A DNA stretch of 64,000 nucleotides from CAZWLY01 sp964634465 (lineage in GTDB: Bacteria; Desulfobacterota; Desulfarculia; G963662305): assembly GCA_964634465.1 (NCBI GenBank), contig CAZWLY010000011.1, positions 62,001 through 126,000 on the forward strand. Direction: 5' to 3'. Both the position numbers and the translations under genes were made by a program. Shown one piece after another: positions 56,575 through 64,000 of the stretch. The notes beneath the pieces were generated by a model. That model was not told where the DNA came from, searched no databases, and saw nothing but the letters and a program-made list of their open reading frames with translations. Positions within the stretch are counted from its first letter, which is position 1, and the number at the start of each line of letters is the position of its first letter.

Positions 56575-57747
56575 TCAATCCAGAACCGTTTCTTCCTCCT
56601 CGAGAAGAACACCCCTTTTCTTGAGCTCCGCCACGAAGGGCTGGTAGGGCACATGGATGGTCGGGGTCAACACACCCGTCTGGTCGATTTCACCCCGGGC
56701 GATCATCTGGGCGACGATGCTGGCCGGGAAGCCGACGCCCATGCTCATGGCCATCAGCCCGGTTTCGAGGTCCCGTTCGATCAACAGCCGGCTGACGAGT
56801 CTCTTTCTCCGACCGCCGGCCAGGCCCTCGAAGACGTTCAGCATCGCCACCAGGTCCTTTTCGTCGTCGGCGTACTGGAGCTTCGGCTCCAGGAGCTTGA
56901 CCATGAACTGATGCGGCGTCACCTCGCCGGGCAGACCGGGGACCGGCTCGTCACTCAGGAAGCCCAATCTTTTGAGCGGCCGCCAGAACTGGCACCAGCC
57001 CGGCCAGCGAAGGGAATAGCGGCCGGTCTCCTTGATCGTCGGGGTGACGCCCAAAAGATCGGTGAAGAAGACCGCATCGCCGTTGGGGATCGCCTCCAGC
57101 TTACCCAGGCCGGGAAAGTCGATCAGGTGGACCAGCTCGGATTCGTGCTGTTCGGCGGCCGGGATGTCGATCGTCCGACCGTCCACGATCGCCCGGCCAT
57201 CGCGCTTGGTCGAAGCCAGGACTCCCTCCCAGGTCCAGGAGATCTTGTAGTTGAGCGGGTTGTCGCAGGCGGCCGCCTCGGGGAAGCCGCCGCAGTAGGA
57301 GTTGATGACGTTGAGTTCGTCGAAACGCCGCTTGGCCTCGCCGTAGATGACGAGGTCGATGCCGGGGTCCAGGCCGCACTCGGGCAGGATGGTCACCCCG
57401 GCCTCCTTGGCCCGGCCGTCGAGATCGAGGATCGGATAGGCGTAGTTGGTGTTGACCACGCCGACGCCGGTCTCTATCGCCGCCAGGCAGACCGCTTCGG
57501 TGAAAAAACGGGGCAGGAGGTCGATGGCCACATCGGCCTGGGCCATCAGCTCGGCCAGCCGTCGGGGATCGGTCGCGTCCAGCTCAACCGGCCGGACCCT
57601 GGACATGTCGATCAGCTTCTCGACGGCCTTCAGGTTTTCCAGTCGGGCGTCGGCCAGGATGACCTCCTCGACGCCCTCGCTCCGGGCCAGATCGTAGACG
57701 GCTGTCCGACCCTGGATGCCGCAGCCGCCCAAAACCAAAACCTTCAT
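56575..57747 (-). CDS. Saccharopine dehydrogenase family oxidoreductase
   Basis: A 390-residue NAD(P)-dependent enzyme with the N-terminal Rossmann motif VLVLGGCGIQGRTAVYDLA (3-21), then DVAIDLLPRFFTEAV, LPECGLDPGIDLV, a central catalytic domain (NPLNYKISWTWEGVLAS) and a C-terminal LMAMSMGVGFPASIVAQMI. The family includes LYS9-type saccharopine dehydrogenase and carboxynorspermidine synthase, both near this length. The sequence alone does not decide between them. It directly precedes the amino-acid ABC genes on the same strand, 57 bases upstream of the binding protein. Confidence 0.8.
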   Translation of the reverse strand: MKVLVLGGCGIQGRTAVYDLARSEGVEEVILADARLENLKAVEKLIDMSRVRPVELDATDPRRLAELMAQADVAIDLLPRFFTEAVCLAAIETGVGVVNTNYAYPILDLDGRAKEAGVTILPECGLDPGIDLVIYGEAKRRFDELNVINSYCGGFPEAAACDNPLNYKISWTWEGVLASTKRDGRAIVDGRTIDIPAAEQHESELVHLIDFPGLGKLEAIPNGDAVFFTDLLGVTPTIKETGRYSLRWPGWCQFWRPLKRLGFLSDEPVPGLPGEVTPHQFMVKLLEPKLQYADDEKDLVAMLNVFEGLAGGRRKRLVSRLLIERDLETGLMAMSMGVGFPASIVAQMIARGEIDQTGVLTPTIHVPYQPFVAELKKRGVLLEEEETVLD

Positions 57748-58258
57748 CGAAACCTGCGCCTCCAAGACGAGGGTTCTAGGCCGAGCCGGTCGGCCTCGGC
57801 CGACGGAAGCCGATCCCCGGTCGCTTCGAAATGCTTGTCAGGTGAGACATTGCGCCGCCCGCCGCCTTCTCGAAAAACCTTGACTCGCGCCTGTTATGTC
57901 GTCGGGTCGGCCCGACTCAAGTAGGATGACAGCCCCCCAGGGCGAAGTCAAGGCCGTTGAGCGACCGGGGGGTGATAAATATCGCTTGAGACGCGCGGAG
58001 GCGTCAGCCGCTCCGGCGGCGAAGTTCGTCGGCCAAGCGGCCCGGCCGATCTTTCTCGGGACGGGGTTCCTTCAGACCCGGCGGCCGGCTCAACCAGCCG
58101 ACCGGCCCGGCCGAGCGGTGTGGCGCTTTTCCGGCCTCGTCATAAATAACTGGTCAGGGAACGCCGTTTTGGGCTACGTTGGATGGGTGAACTTGCCTTC
58201 CCCGGTGGAGATGAACTATATTTAGCACTTAGCCGGCGCCTTGTTTGGGGACGGGTCC
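57748..58258. other. Divergent spacer before CheY-TPR gene
   Basis: These 511 bases carry no supported gene. There are short GC-rich self-complementary stretches (for example CCGAGCCGG/TCGGCCTCGG near 57781-57800) and an AT-richer patch with GATAAATATCG at 57974-57984. Close to the downstream gene, CTATATTTAGC at 58215-58225 could be a -10 region. I saw no riboswitch that I recognise. Confidence 0.4.
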
Positions 58259-59434
58259 ATGGCCGACATCGACAAAAGCATCACCTTCCTCATCGTCGAT
58301 GACAAACGCAACATGCGCCGGACCATCCGCAACATGCTCCGCCAGATGGGCTTCTCCAAGTTCGTCGAGGCCGACGACGGCGACACGGCCCTCAACATTC
58401 TGCGCAACGACAACATCGACTTCGTGCTCTGCGACTGGAACATGCCCCGCCTGCCCGGCATCGAGGTCCTCAGAACGGTCCGCTCCGAAGAGGCCCTGCG
58501 CGACATCCCCTTCCTGATCGTCACCGCCGAGGTGGGGGCGGAGACCGTGGCCGAGGCGGGCGAGGTGGACGTGGACGGCTACATAATCAAGCCCTTCACC
58601 CCGGAGGTGATGTACCAGAAGATATGCGCCATCTGGGAGAGGAAGACCACTCCTTCGCCCATCGACATCCACTTGGAACTGGGCCACGTCTACCTCAAGG
58701 CCCGCCAGCACGACCGGGCCCTGGAGGAGTTCAGGAAGGCGCTGTTGATCAACACCAGCAGTCCCCGGACCTTACACTGTCTGGGTCTGGTCCACGAGCA
58801 GAAGAAGAACTTCGAGGCGGCCCGGGACTGCTTCGACAAGGCGGTCGAGCTGGCCCCCAACTTCCTTCGGGCCCGCGAGTCGCTGTGCGACGTCTACCTG
58901 GCCTTGGGCGACCCGGAAAAGGCGGCCTACCACCTGGAACAGGCGGTCAGGATCAGCCCCAGAAACGTGACCCGGCAGATCAGGCTGGGCAAGCTGTTCG
59001 TCGAACTGGGTCGCCACGACGACGCCAAGCGGATCTTCCAGGACGTTCTCGAACAGGCCCGGGCCGCCTACGCCGAAACGGTGGTCCAGATCGGCGAGGC
59101 GCTCCTGGCGGTGGGCCTGGTCACCGAAGCCGAGGCGGCCTTCCGCCAGGGGCTGGAGAGTCACCCCAACGACATCACCCTCATCAACCGGCTGGGCATC
59201 GCCCTGCGGCGCCAGGGCAAGCACCAGGAGGCGGTCGAAACCTACAAGAAGGCGCTGGCCAACGACCCGGACAACGAGAGCCTGTACTACAACATGGCCC
59301 GGGCGCTTCTGGCCGCCGGCGACAAGGATCGGGCCCTGGCGGCCATCAATCGAGCCCTGGCCCTGGATCCGGACTTCCCCGAGGCCAAGGAGTTTCTGGC
59401 CAAACTGCGCCTGGGGATCATGCCCGAGGATTGA
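58259..59434 (+). CDS. CheY-like receiver fused to TPR repeats
   Basis: A 391-residue response regulator without DNA-binding domain. The receiver (1-125) has acidic pair DD (14-15), phospho-acceptor D59 in LCDWNMPRLPG, TA at 89-90 and K111 in IIKPFTP, all intact. Residues about 140-385 hold seven or more TPR repeats (LGHVYLKARQHDRALEEFRKALLI, LVHEQKKNFEAARDCFDKAVELAP and similar). It would signal through a phosphorylation-dependent protein contact. No kinase is adjacent. The start is ATG 58259 after a GGGGA; an in-frame TTG lies six codons upstream. Confidence 0.9.
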   Translation: MADIDKSITFLIVDDKRNMRRTIRNMLRQMGFSKFVEADDGDTALNILRNDNIDFVLCDWNMPRLPGIEVLRTVRSEEALRDIPFLIVTAEVGAETVAEAGEVDVDGYIIKPFTPEVMYQKICAIWERKTTPSPIDIHLELGHVYLKARQHDRALEEFRKALLINTSSPRTLHCLGLVHEQKKNFEAARDCFDKAVELAPNFLRARESLCDVYLALGDPEKAAYHLEQAVRISPRNVTRQIRLGKLFVELGRHDDAKRIFQDVLEQARAAYAETVVQIGEALLAVGLVTEAEAAFRQGLESHPNDITLINRLGIALRRQGKHQEAVETYKKALANDPDNESLYYNMARALLAAGDKDRALAAINRALALDPDFPEAKEFLAKLRLGIMPED

Positions 59435-59461
59435 GCCCGGCCGAACCCGAGCCCTTCCCTC

Positions 59462-60292
59462 TCAGGCCATCCGCTTGGTCACGCGACGCTGCAACAAGCC
59501 GGTGGCGACAAGGATCACCACCGCCAAAAGGAAGAGCAGCGTCGAGATGGCCGGCAGCATCGGCTCGATCTCGTAGCGAATGACGTCCCACATCTTCTTG
59601 GGCAGGGTGACGGCGTTGGCGCCGCAGATGAACAGGGCGATGACCACCTCGTCGAAGGCGATCATGAAGGCGAAGATGGCCCCGGTCAAAACGCCCGGCC
59701 GGATCAGAGGGAAGGTGATCTTGAAGAAGGTTTGAACCCGGTTGGCCCCCAGGTTCATCGCCGCGCTCTCCAGCCCCCGGTCGAAGCCGCGCAGGGTGGC
59801 CGAAATGGGCAGGACCGAGAAGGGCAGCGTCAGGGGCGTGTAGGCCATGACCAGGCCCAGCCTGGTCCCGATCAGCTCCAACTTGGCCAGCATGACGTAA
59901 TAGGCCAAGGCCAGCACGATCAGCGGCACGATCATCGGCGAGAGAATGAAGGCGTTGAAAAAACTCTTGCCCTTGAACCGGCCCCAGGTCAGGCCGATGG
60001 AGGCCAGCAGGCCGAGAAAAGTCGAGGCGAGGGCGGTCAGGGAGGCCACCGAGAGCGAGTTCAAGACCGCCGTCTGCCAGGCCGGGTGGCTGAAGAACTT
60101 GCGGTACTGATCCAGGCACCACTTCGACGGCGGAAACTCGATGATCTCGGCCGACCCGAAGCTCATCGGGATCAGCAACAGCACCGGAGCGATCAGGAAG
60201 ATCATCGCCGAGCCGCTGACCACCCACAGCGGCCAACCCAGGTGGAGGGGGTCGTAGCCGGCGGCTTTTTTCTTGCGGCGATCGGTTCTCAT
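59462..60292 (-). CDS. potC: Spermidine/putrescine-type ABC permease
   Basis: A 276-residue permease of the PotC class with six membrane helices. The coupling (EAA) loop is RGLESAAMNLGANRVQTFFKITFPLIRPGVL, cut here to its known core ESAAMNLGANR. It starts with the basic RTDRRKKK. The ATG at 60292 overlaps the potB stop by four bases (ATGA), which supports this start over one six codons upstream. It is the last gene of potA-potD-potB-potC. Confidence 0.88.
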   Translation of the reverse strand: MRTDRRKKKAAGYDPLHLGWPLWVVSGSAMIFLIAPVLLLIPMSFGSAEIIEFPPSKWCLDQYRKFFSHPAWQTAVLNSLSVASLTALASTFLGLLASIGLTWGRFKGKSFFNAFILSPMIVPLIVLALAYYVMLAKLELIGTRLGLVMAYTPLTLPFSVLPISATLRGFDRGLESAAMNLGANRVQTFFKITFPLIRPGVLTGAIFAFMIAFDEVVIALFICGANAVTLPKKMWDVIRYEIEPMLPAISTLLFLLAVVILVATGLLQRRVTKRMA

Positions 60293-61182
60293 ATCTTGGC
60301 TCCGCCCCACAGTCGTTCCGCGCCCAGGTAGCGGTTATAGATGTAGAAGATGGCCAGGGTGACGATCAGAAGAACGATGCTCATCGCCGAGGCGAAGGGC
60401 CAGTTCAAAAGATCGACCACCTGGATTTCGATCAGGTTGGAGATCATCAACTCCTTTCGCCCGCCCAGAAGGGCCGGGGTGATGAAGAAGCCCAAGGCCA
60501 TGATGAACACCAACAGCGCCCCGGCCCCGATCCCCGGCAGGGACAGGGGAAAGGTCACCCGCCAGAAGACCTGCCATTTGTTCGCTCCCAGGTTCAGGGC
60601 CGCCTTCTCCAGGTTGAGGTCGGTGCCGACCATGACGCTGTAGATGGGAAAGACGATGTAGGGGATGAAGATGTGGGTCATGCCGACCATGGTCCCGAAC
60701 TTGTTGTGCAGAAGCTTGAGCGGCGTTTCGATCAACCCGAAATACATCAGCAGGTCGTTGATGACCCCGTTTCGCTGCAAGACGATGATCCAGGAGTAGT
60801 TGCGCACCAGCAAGCTGATCATGAACGAGAGAACGATTATCAGCAGGAAGAGGTTCCTGACGGCCGGCCGGGCCCGTCTCAAAACGTAGGCCACCGGATA
60901 GCCGACCGCCAAGGCGGAGAGGGTGGACATGACGCTGATCAGAAGGGTGATGCGCATCACCCGCAGGTAGAGCGGGTTTTCAAAAAAGTAGGCGTAGTGC
61001 TTGAGGGTGAAATCGGGGCTGAACAGACTCTTGATCAGAATCTTGGAGATGGGATAGACGAAAAGCAGAAGGAGCGCCGCCAAGGCCGGAGTCACCAGCA
61101 GGAAGTACCTGAAGCCCGGCGACTGCCACCAACCGATGGGGCTCTCGCGGCTGATCGATTCCTGGTCCAACTCGTCGGTCAT
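60289..61182 (-). CDS. potB: Spermidine/putrescine-type ABC permease
   Basis: A 297-residue permease of the PotB class with about six membrane segments, beginning after a 25-residue polar N-terminus. It contains YPVAYVLRRARPAVRNLFLLII, SWIIVLQRNGVINDLLMYFGLI and the coupling-loop core LEKAALNLGANKWQVFWRV. It pairs with PotC to form the transport channel. It follows the binding-protein gene by 61 bases and overlaps potC by four. Confidence 0.88.
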   Translation of the reverse strand: MTDELDQESISRESPIGWWQSPGFRYFLLVTPALAALLLLFVYPISKILIKSLFSPDFTLKHYAYFFENPLYLRVMRITLLISVMSTLSALAVGYPVAYVLRRARPAVRNLFLLIIVLSFMISLLVRNYSWIIVLQRNGVINDLLMYFGLIETPLKLLHNKFGTMVGMTHIFIPYIVFPIYSVMVGTDLNLEKAALNLGANKWQVFWRVTFPLSLPGIGAGALLVFIMALGFFITPALLGGRKELMISNLIEIQVVDLLNWPFASAMSIVLLIVTLAIFYIYNRYLGAERLWGGAKI

Positions 61183-61243
61183 CGGCCTGTCTCTTCATCG
61201 AGGCCGCGGGGGCCGCTCGGCCGCCCCCGCGGCCGGTAGATGG

Positions 61244-62320
61244 TTAGCTGATCATCCAGGTCTTCCAGCGCTCGGTCACCTCGGCCAGTCTGGGGCCCCA
61301 GTAGTCGGCGTCATGGGGGAACTGCCTCTTCAAGTTCTCGGGATAGGACGGCAACTGCTTGGCCCGCTCCGCGTCGATGTACTTGAAGGCGTCCTTGTTG
61401 GTCGGACCGTAGGCGATGTACTTCTGCATCTGCTCGCCCTGGCGCTCGGCGGCCAGCGCGAAATCGATGAACTTCATGGCCAGGTCCTTGTTGGGGTTGC
61501 CCTTGGGGATGCACCACCAGTCCAGATCGACGCAGCCGCCCTCCCAGACGATCTCCAGGGGCACGCCTTTGTGCTGGGCGACGTTGACCCGGCCGTTCCA
61601 GGCCGAGGAGTAGTAGACCTCGGCGCTGGTCAAGAGCTGGATCTGCTGGGCGCCGTTCTTCCACCAGACGGTGATGTGCTCCTTGATCTGGTCCATCTTC
61701 TTGAAGGCCCGGTCCAGATCGAGCGGGTAGAGCTTGTCCATGGGCACGCCGTCGGCGATGAGGGCGAACTCCAGGTTGAACGGAGCCTGATCCTGCAACG
61801 CCCGCGGTCCGGGGAAGTTCTTGACGTCCCAGAAGTCGGCCCAACTGGCGGCCGCTTTCTTGCCGCCCAGGGCCTTCTTGTTGTAGGCCAGGGAGGTCGT
61901 CCAGAAGATGTTGCCCACCGCCGCCTTTCTAATGGCCGCCTTCTCGATCCTGGACAGATCGACGACGTTGGTGTCGATGGGTTCGAGCAGGTTCTCCAAC
62001 TCGCCCCGGGCGATGTGCCTGGTCTCCAGATCGACCACGTCCCACTGATAGGTCTTGTTGTCCACCTGGGCCTTGACCTTGGCGATGTCCGGTCCGGAGG
62101 CTTCGATTATCTTGACCCCGAACTTGTCGGCAAAGGGCTGGAAGAAGGCCTTTCGCTGGGACTCCTGGTACGAGCCGCCGTAGGAACAGACCTTGAGCGT
62201 CTTGCCCTTGGCCATGGTGGTGTGGACAAACGGGCCGACCGAAGCCGTGACCAGGGCCGCGCCGGTGGCCACGCCCGTCTTTTTGAGGAACTCACGTCTG
62301 GTTACTCCTTTTTTTCCCAT
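61244..62320 (-). CDS. potD: Polyamine-type ABC substrate-binding protein with Tat signal
   Basis: A 358-residue periplasmic binding protein. The N-terminus MGKKGVTRREFLKKTG is a twin-arginine signal, followed by a moderately hydrophobic stretch ending at TMAKG. The mature part starts KTLKVCSYGGSYQESQRKAFF and contains VDLETRHIARGELENLL, AYNKKALGGK, SWADFWDVKNFPGPRAL and VWEGGCVDLDWWCIPKGNPN, typical of PotD-like proteins. ATG 62320 lies nine bases after AGGAGG; a second ATG abuts the same site with no spacing. Polyamine as ligand is inferred from family and operon. Confidence 0.85.
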   Translation of the reverse strand: MGKKGVTRREFLKKTGVATGAALVTASVGPFVHTTMAKGKTLKVCSYGGSYQESQRKAFFQPFADKFGVKIIEASGPDIAKVKAQVDNKTYQWDVVDLETRHIARGELENLLEPIDTNVVDLSRIEKAAIRKAAVGNIFWTTSLAYNKKALGGKKAAASWADFWDVKNFPGPRALQDQAPFNLEFALIADGVPMDKLYPLDLDRAFKKMDQIKEHITVWWKNGAQQIQLLTSAEVYYSSAWNGRVNVAQHKGVPLEIVWEGGCVDLDWWCIPKGNPNKDLAMKFIDFALAAERQGEQMQKYIAYGPTNKDAFKYIDAERAKQLPSYPENLKRQFPHDADYWGPRLAEVTERWKTWMIS

Positions 62321-62358
62321 CCCGTTCATCCTCCTTTTGAGTTTCGAGGGGCGCCCCC

Positions 62359-63441
62359 TCAGTTCAACGCCAAGCCGCTGGCGGTTCGCCAGCCGATAAC
62401 GACCTTCTCCCCCGGCCTGAGCCGGGGCGCCAGCGGGCCACTCTGGACCTTGACCGAAATGATGCGCTCCGCCCCGAGCCTGACCCGGTAGACCGACGCC
62501 TCGCCGACGTAAACCACCTCTTCGACGAGGCCCGGATAGCGATTGGCGATCTCACCGGACGGAACGCTTTCGTCCACCACCTGGATCTTCTCCGGCCGCA
62601 CAGCGACCGTGACTTTCTCTCCCGGCCGGCAGCGCTGGGCCCGTTTGGCCCGGATGGACAGCCCGTCGGGCGTCTTGACCGTGACCTCCTCGCCCTCCAG
62701 CTCGACAACCTCCCCCTCCAGGAAGTTCGACTCCCCGATGAAGTCGGCCACGAACAAGCTCTCCGGAAATTCGTAGAGCTGGACTGGCTCGCCCAACTGG
62801 ACGATACGTCCGTTGTTCATGATCGCGATCCGGTCGCTCATGGTCAGCGCCTCTTCCTGGTCGTGGGTAACGTAGATGACGGTGATGTTGAGCCGGTGTT
62901 GGAGGTGCTTGATCTCCAGTTTCATGTGGTCGCGCAGCTTCTTGTCGAGGGCGCCCAGCGGTTCGTCCATGAGCAGGATCGACGGCTCGAAGACGATCGC
63001 CCGGGCCAAGGCGATCCGCTGCTGCTGGCCGCCGGAGAGCTGGTTGGGGTAGCGTTTCTCGAAGCCCGGCAACTGGACCTGCTCCAAGGCCTTGTGGACC
63101 TTGTAACGGATGTCGTCCTTGGCCACCTTACGCATCTTCAAGGGGAAGGCGACGTTGTCGAAGACGGTCATGTGGGGAAAGAGGGCGTAGTTCTGGAACA
63201 CCATACCGATTCCCCGCTGGTGGGGCGGGATGGCGGTGATGTCTTGACCCTCCAACAAGATATGGCCGGAGGTCGGGATCTCGAAACCGGCCACCATGTT
63301 GAGGGTGGTCGTCTTGCCCGATCCGCTGGGACCCAAGAGGGTCAGGAACTCGCCCTGATTGATGTCCAGCGAAACTCGATCCGCGGCCACGACGTCGCCA
63401 AACACTTTTGTCACGTAGCGCAGGCTCAACTGGGCGCCCAT
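62359..63441 (-). CDS. potA: Polyamine-type ABC transporter ATPase
   Basis: A 360-residue ATPase of the PotA class. It has Walker A LLGPSGSGKTTTLNMVAGFE, the Q-loop GMVFQNYALFPHMTV, the signature LSGGQQQRIALARAI, Walker B LLMDEPLGALD, the H-loop VTHDQEEAL and a C-terminal regulatory TOBE-like domain (RCRPGEKVTVAVRPEKIQV). The ATG at 63441 is preferred to one 19 codons upstream because MGAQLSLRYVTKVFG is the usual family start and GGAGG lies 10 bases before it. First gene of the potADBC operon. Confidence 0.93.
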   Translation of the reverse strand: MGAQLSLRYVTKVFGDVVAADRVSLDINQGEFLTLLGPSGSGKTTTLNMVAGFEIPTSGHILLEGQDITAIPPHQRGIGMVFQNYALFPHMTVFDNVAFPLKMRKVAKDDIRYKVHKALEQVQLPGFEKRYPNQLSGGQQQRIALARAIVFEPSILLMDEPLGALDKKLRDHMKLEIKHLQHRLNITVIYVTHDQEEALTMSDRIAIMNNGRIVQLGEPVQLYEFPESLFVADFIGESNFLEGEVVELEGEEVTVKTPDGLSIRAKRAQRCRPGEKVTVAVRPEKIQVVDESVPSGEIANRYPGLVEEVVYVGEASVYRVRLGAERIISVKVQSGPLAPRLRPGEKVVIGWRTASGLALN

Positions 63442-64000
63442 CAGCCGAAAGCCTCCTTGAAAACAATGTCCTCGACGAGTGTCGCCGGCCGAAATCAATC
63501 GCCGAAACGCCGGGTTCGAGTCCCGCCGCTCCTCGATCCCCGCATCCGGTCGGCAGATTCATACGCCGCCGGCGTGACAAGTCGAGGCAACCAAGCCATG
63601 TATGTCGTTTAATCAATCATTTATCAGGCCGCAGGTCGGCCGCCGCGTCACCATAAAGAGGGACCAGCATCTCGTCCCGGCGAGCGCAAGCCGACAACAA
63701 TGTAAGAACCGTGACCCTGGGCGCGCCTTCCTGGTTTGAGCGCCCCGGTTCCCGGCCGCAGGTCCGCCCGACGGCCCAACCGAGATTGGGAGATCAAAGC
63801 GGTGTTTTTGATAGTGACATGCCCGACGCGTCCCTGTCAACAGGCCCTTGGCCGGAAACGACCTCCGGCCGCCGCGCCTGGTTGCGGCGGCAAAGAAAGC
63901 CGCCGGGCTCGCCCCCGGCTGTTCTCCGGGAAGGGACGGCCTCGCCTCTCCCCTTCAGCCGAGACCGAAATCGGCGCTCGATCCGCCTCCACCCCCGGCC
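63442..64000. other. Leader and spacer upstream of potA
   Basis: No gene is supported in these 559 bases. Reading the minus strand, TTGACA (plus coordinates 63835-63840) is a candidate -35, although the nearest -10-like TATCAA is too far for a good promoter; this would give a leader of nearly 400 bases. An exact hairpin GCCGCCGC / GCGGCGGC is at 63868-63875 and 63884-63891. A T-arm-like piece (GGGTTCGAGTCCC at 63512-63524) is present without the rest of a tRNA. I see no known riboswitch. Confidence 0.45.

Noticed and set aside
63509..63527. A possible tRNA gene near the potA start (GGGTTCGAGTCCC)
   Set aside because: Only a T-arm-like piece is present. No acceptor, D arm or anticodon arm fits upstream, and it lies in the potA leader. 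It could be a remnant, but chance is enough.

Overview
The window is a GC-rich, gene-dense bacterial chromosome segment. It looks Gram-negative and most like the Desulfobacterota (former Deltaproteobacteria). The signs are an outer-membrane DUF1207 protein, a heptosyltransferase-like glycosyltransferase, PotD with a Tat signal, a NikK/L/M/Q/O metal transporter of the type known from Desulfovibrio relatives, a UXX-star redox protein, a sigma-54-type promoter, and paired acetyl-CoA synthetases next to an acetyltransferase and a deacetylase. Genus cannot be read from the sequence alone. I see no CRISPR array, insertion sequence, phage or integrase gene; this is core chromosome.

Layout. 1-4.6 kb: end of a UXX-star glutaredoxin-like gene, an isoprenylcysteine-methyltransferase-like membrane protein, an EndoQ-like nuclease fused to a UvrD-type helicase, and a DUF1207 outer-membrane protein. 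4.7-10 kb (minus): the rod-shape operon mreB-mreC-mreD-mrdA-rodA, tightly overlapping. 10.5-16.8 kb (plus): the origin-type block rpmH-rnpA-yidD-yidC-jag-mnmE-rsmG, but with no dnaA beside rpmH. 16.7-22.3 kb (minus): a soluble PAS histidine kinase and a nickel/cobalt ECF transporter nikK-M-L-Q-O. 22.8-24.4 kb: parA-parB. Two parS sites bracket the nik operon, one inside the nikO coding sequence. 24.5-32.9 kb: housekeeping and metabolic singletons (NYN nuclease, XRE-cupin regulator, CobO, nitrilase-family amidase, DJ-1/PfpI protein, archease, DegP/HtrA, HD phosphohydrolase, DinG-type helicase).

33-38.6 kb (minus) is an acetate-activation module: Acs, GNAT acetyltransferase, class-II-like deacetylase and a second AcsA-type synthetase, arranged like an acuA/acuC system. 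38.7-46.9 kb: an HD-GYP/HDOD signalling protein, gyrA, a TPR lipoprotein, gpsA, a HAD phosphatase, a GT9 glycosyltransferase and a methyltransferase. 47-49 kb: a YkgJ-type cysteine-cluster protein, then a 600-base non-coding region with phased repeats, a sigma-54-type promoter, several strong stems and a terminator (candidate structured RNA), then prmA. 49-54 kb: a DUF401 transporter, a small coiled-coil membrane protein, tadA, a tRNA-Ser(CGA) overlapped on both sides by coding sequence, a choline/betaine-type binding protein with a charged insert, and an HD-GYP protein behind a near-perfect sigma-70 promoter.

54-63.5 kb (mostly minus): a polar amino-acid ABC uptake set (binding protein and two permeases, no ATPase) with a saccharopine-dehydrogenase-family enzyme, a CheY-TPR protein, and a complete polyamine-type transporter potA-D-B-C. 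The last 559 bases carry no gene that I can support.
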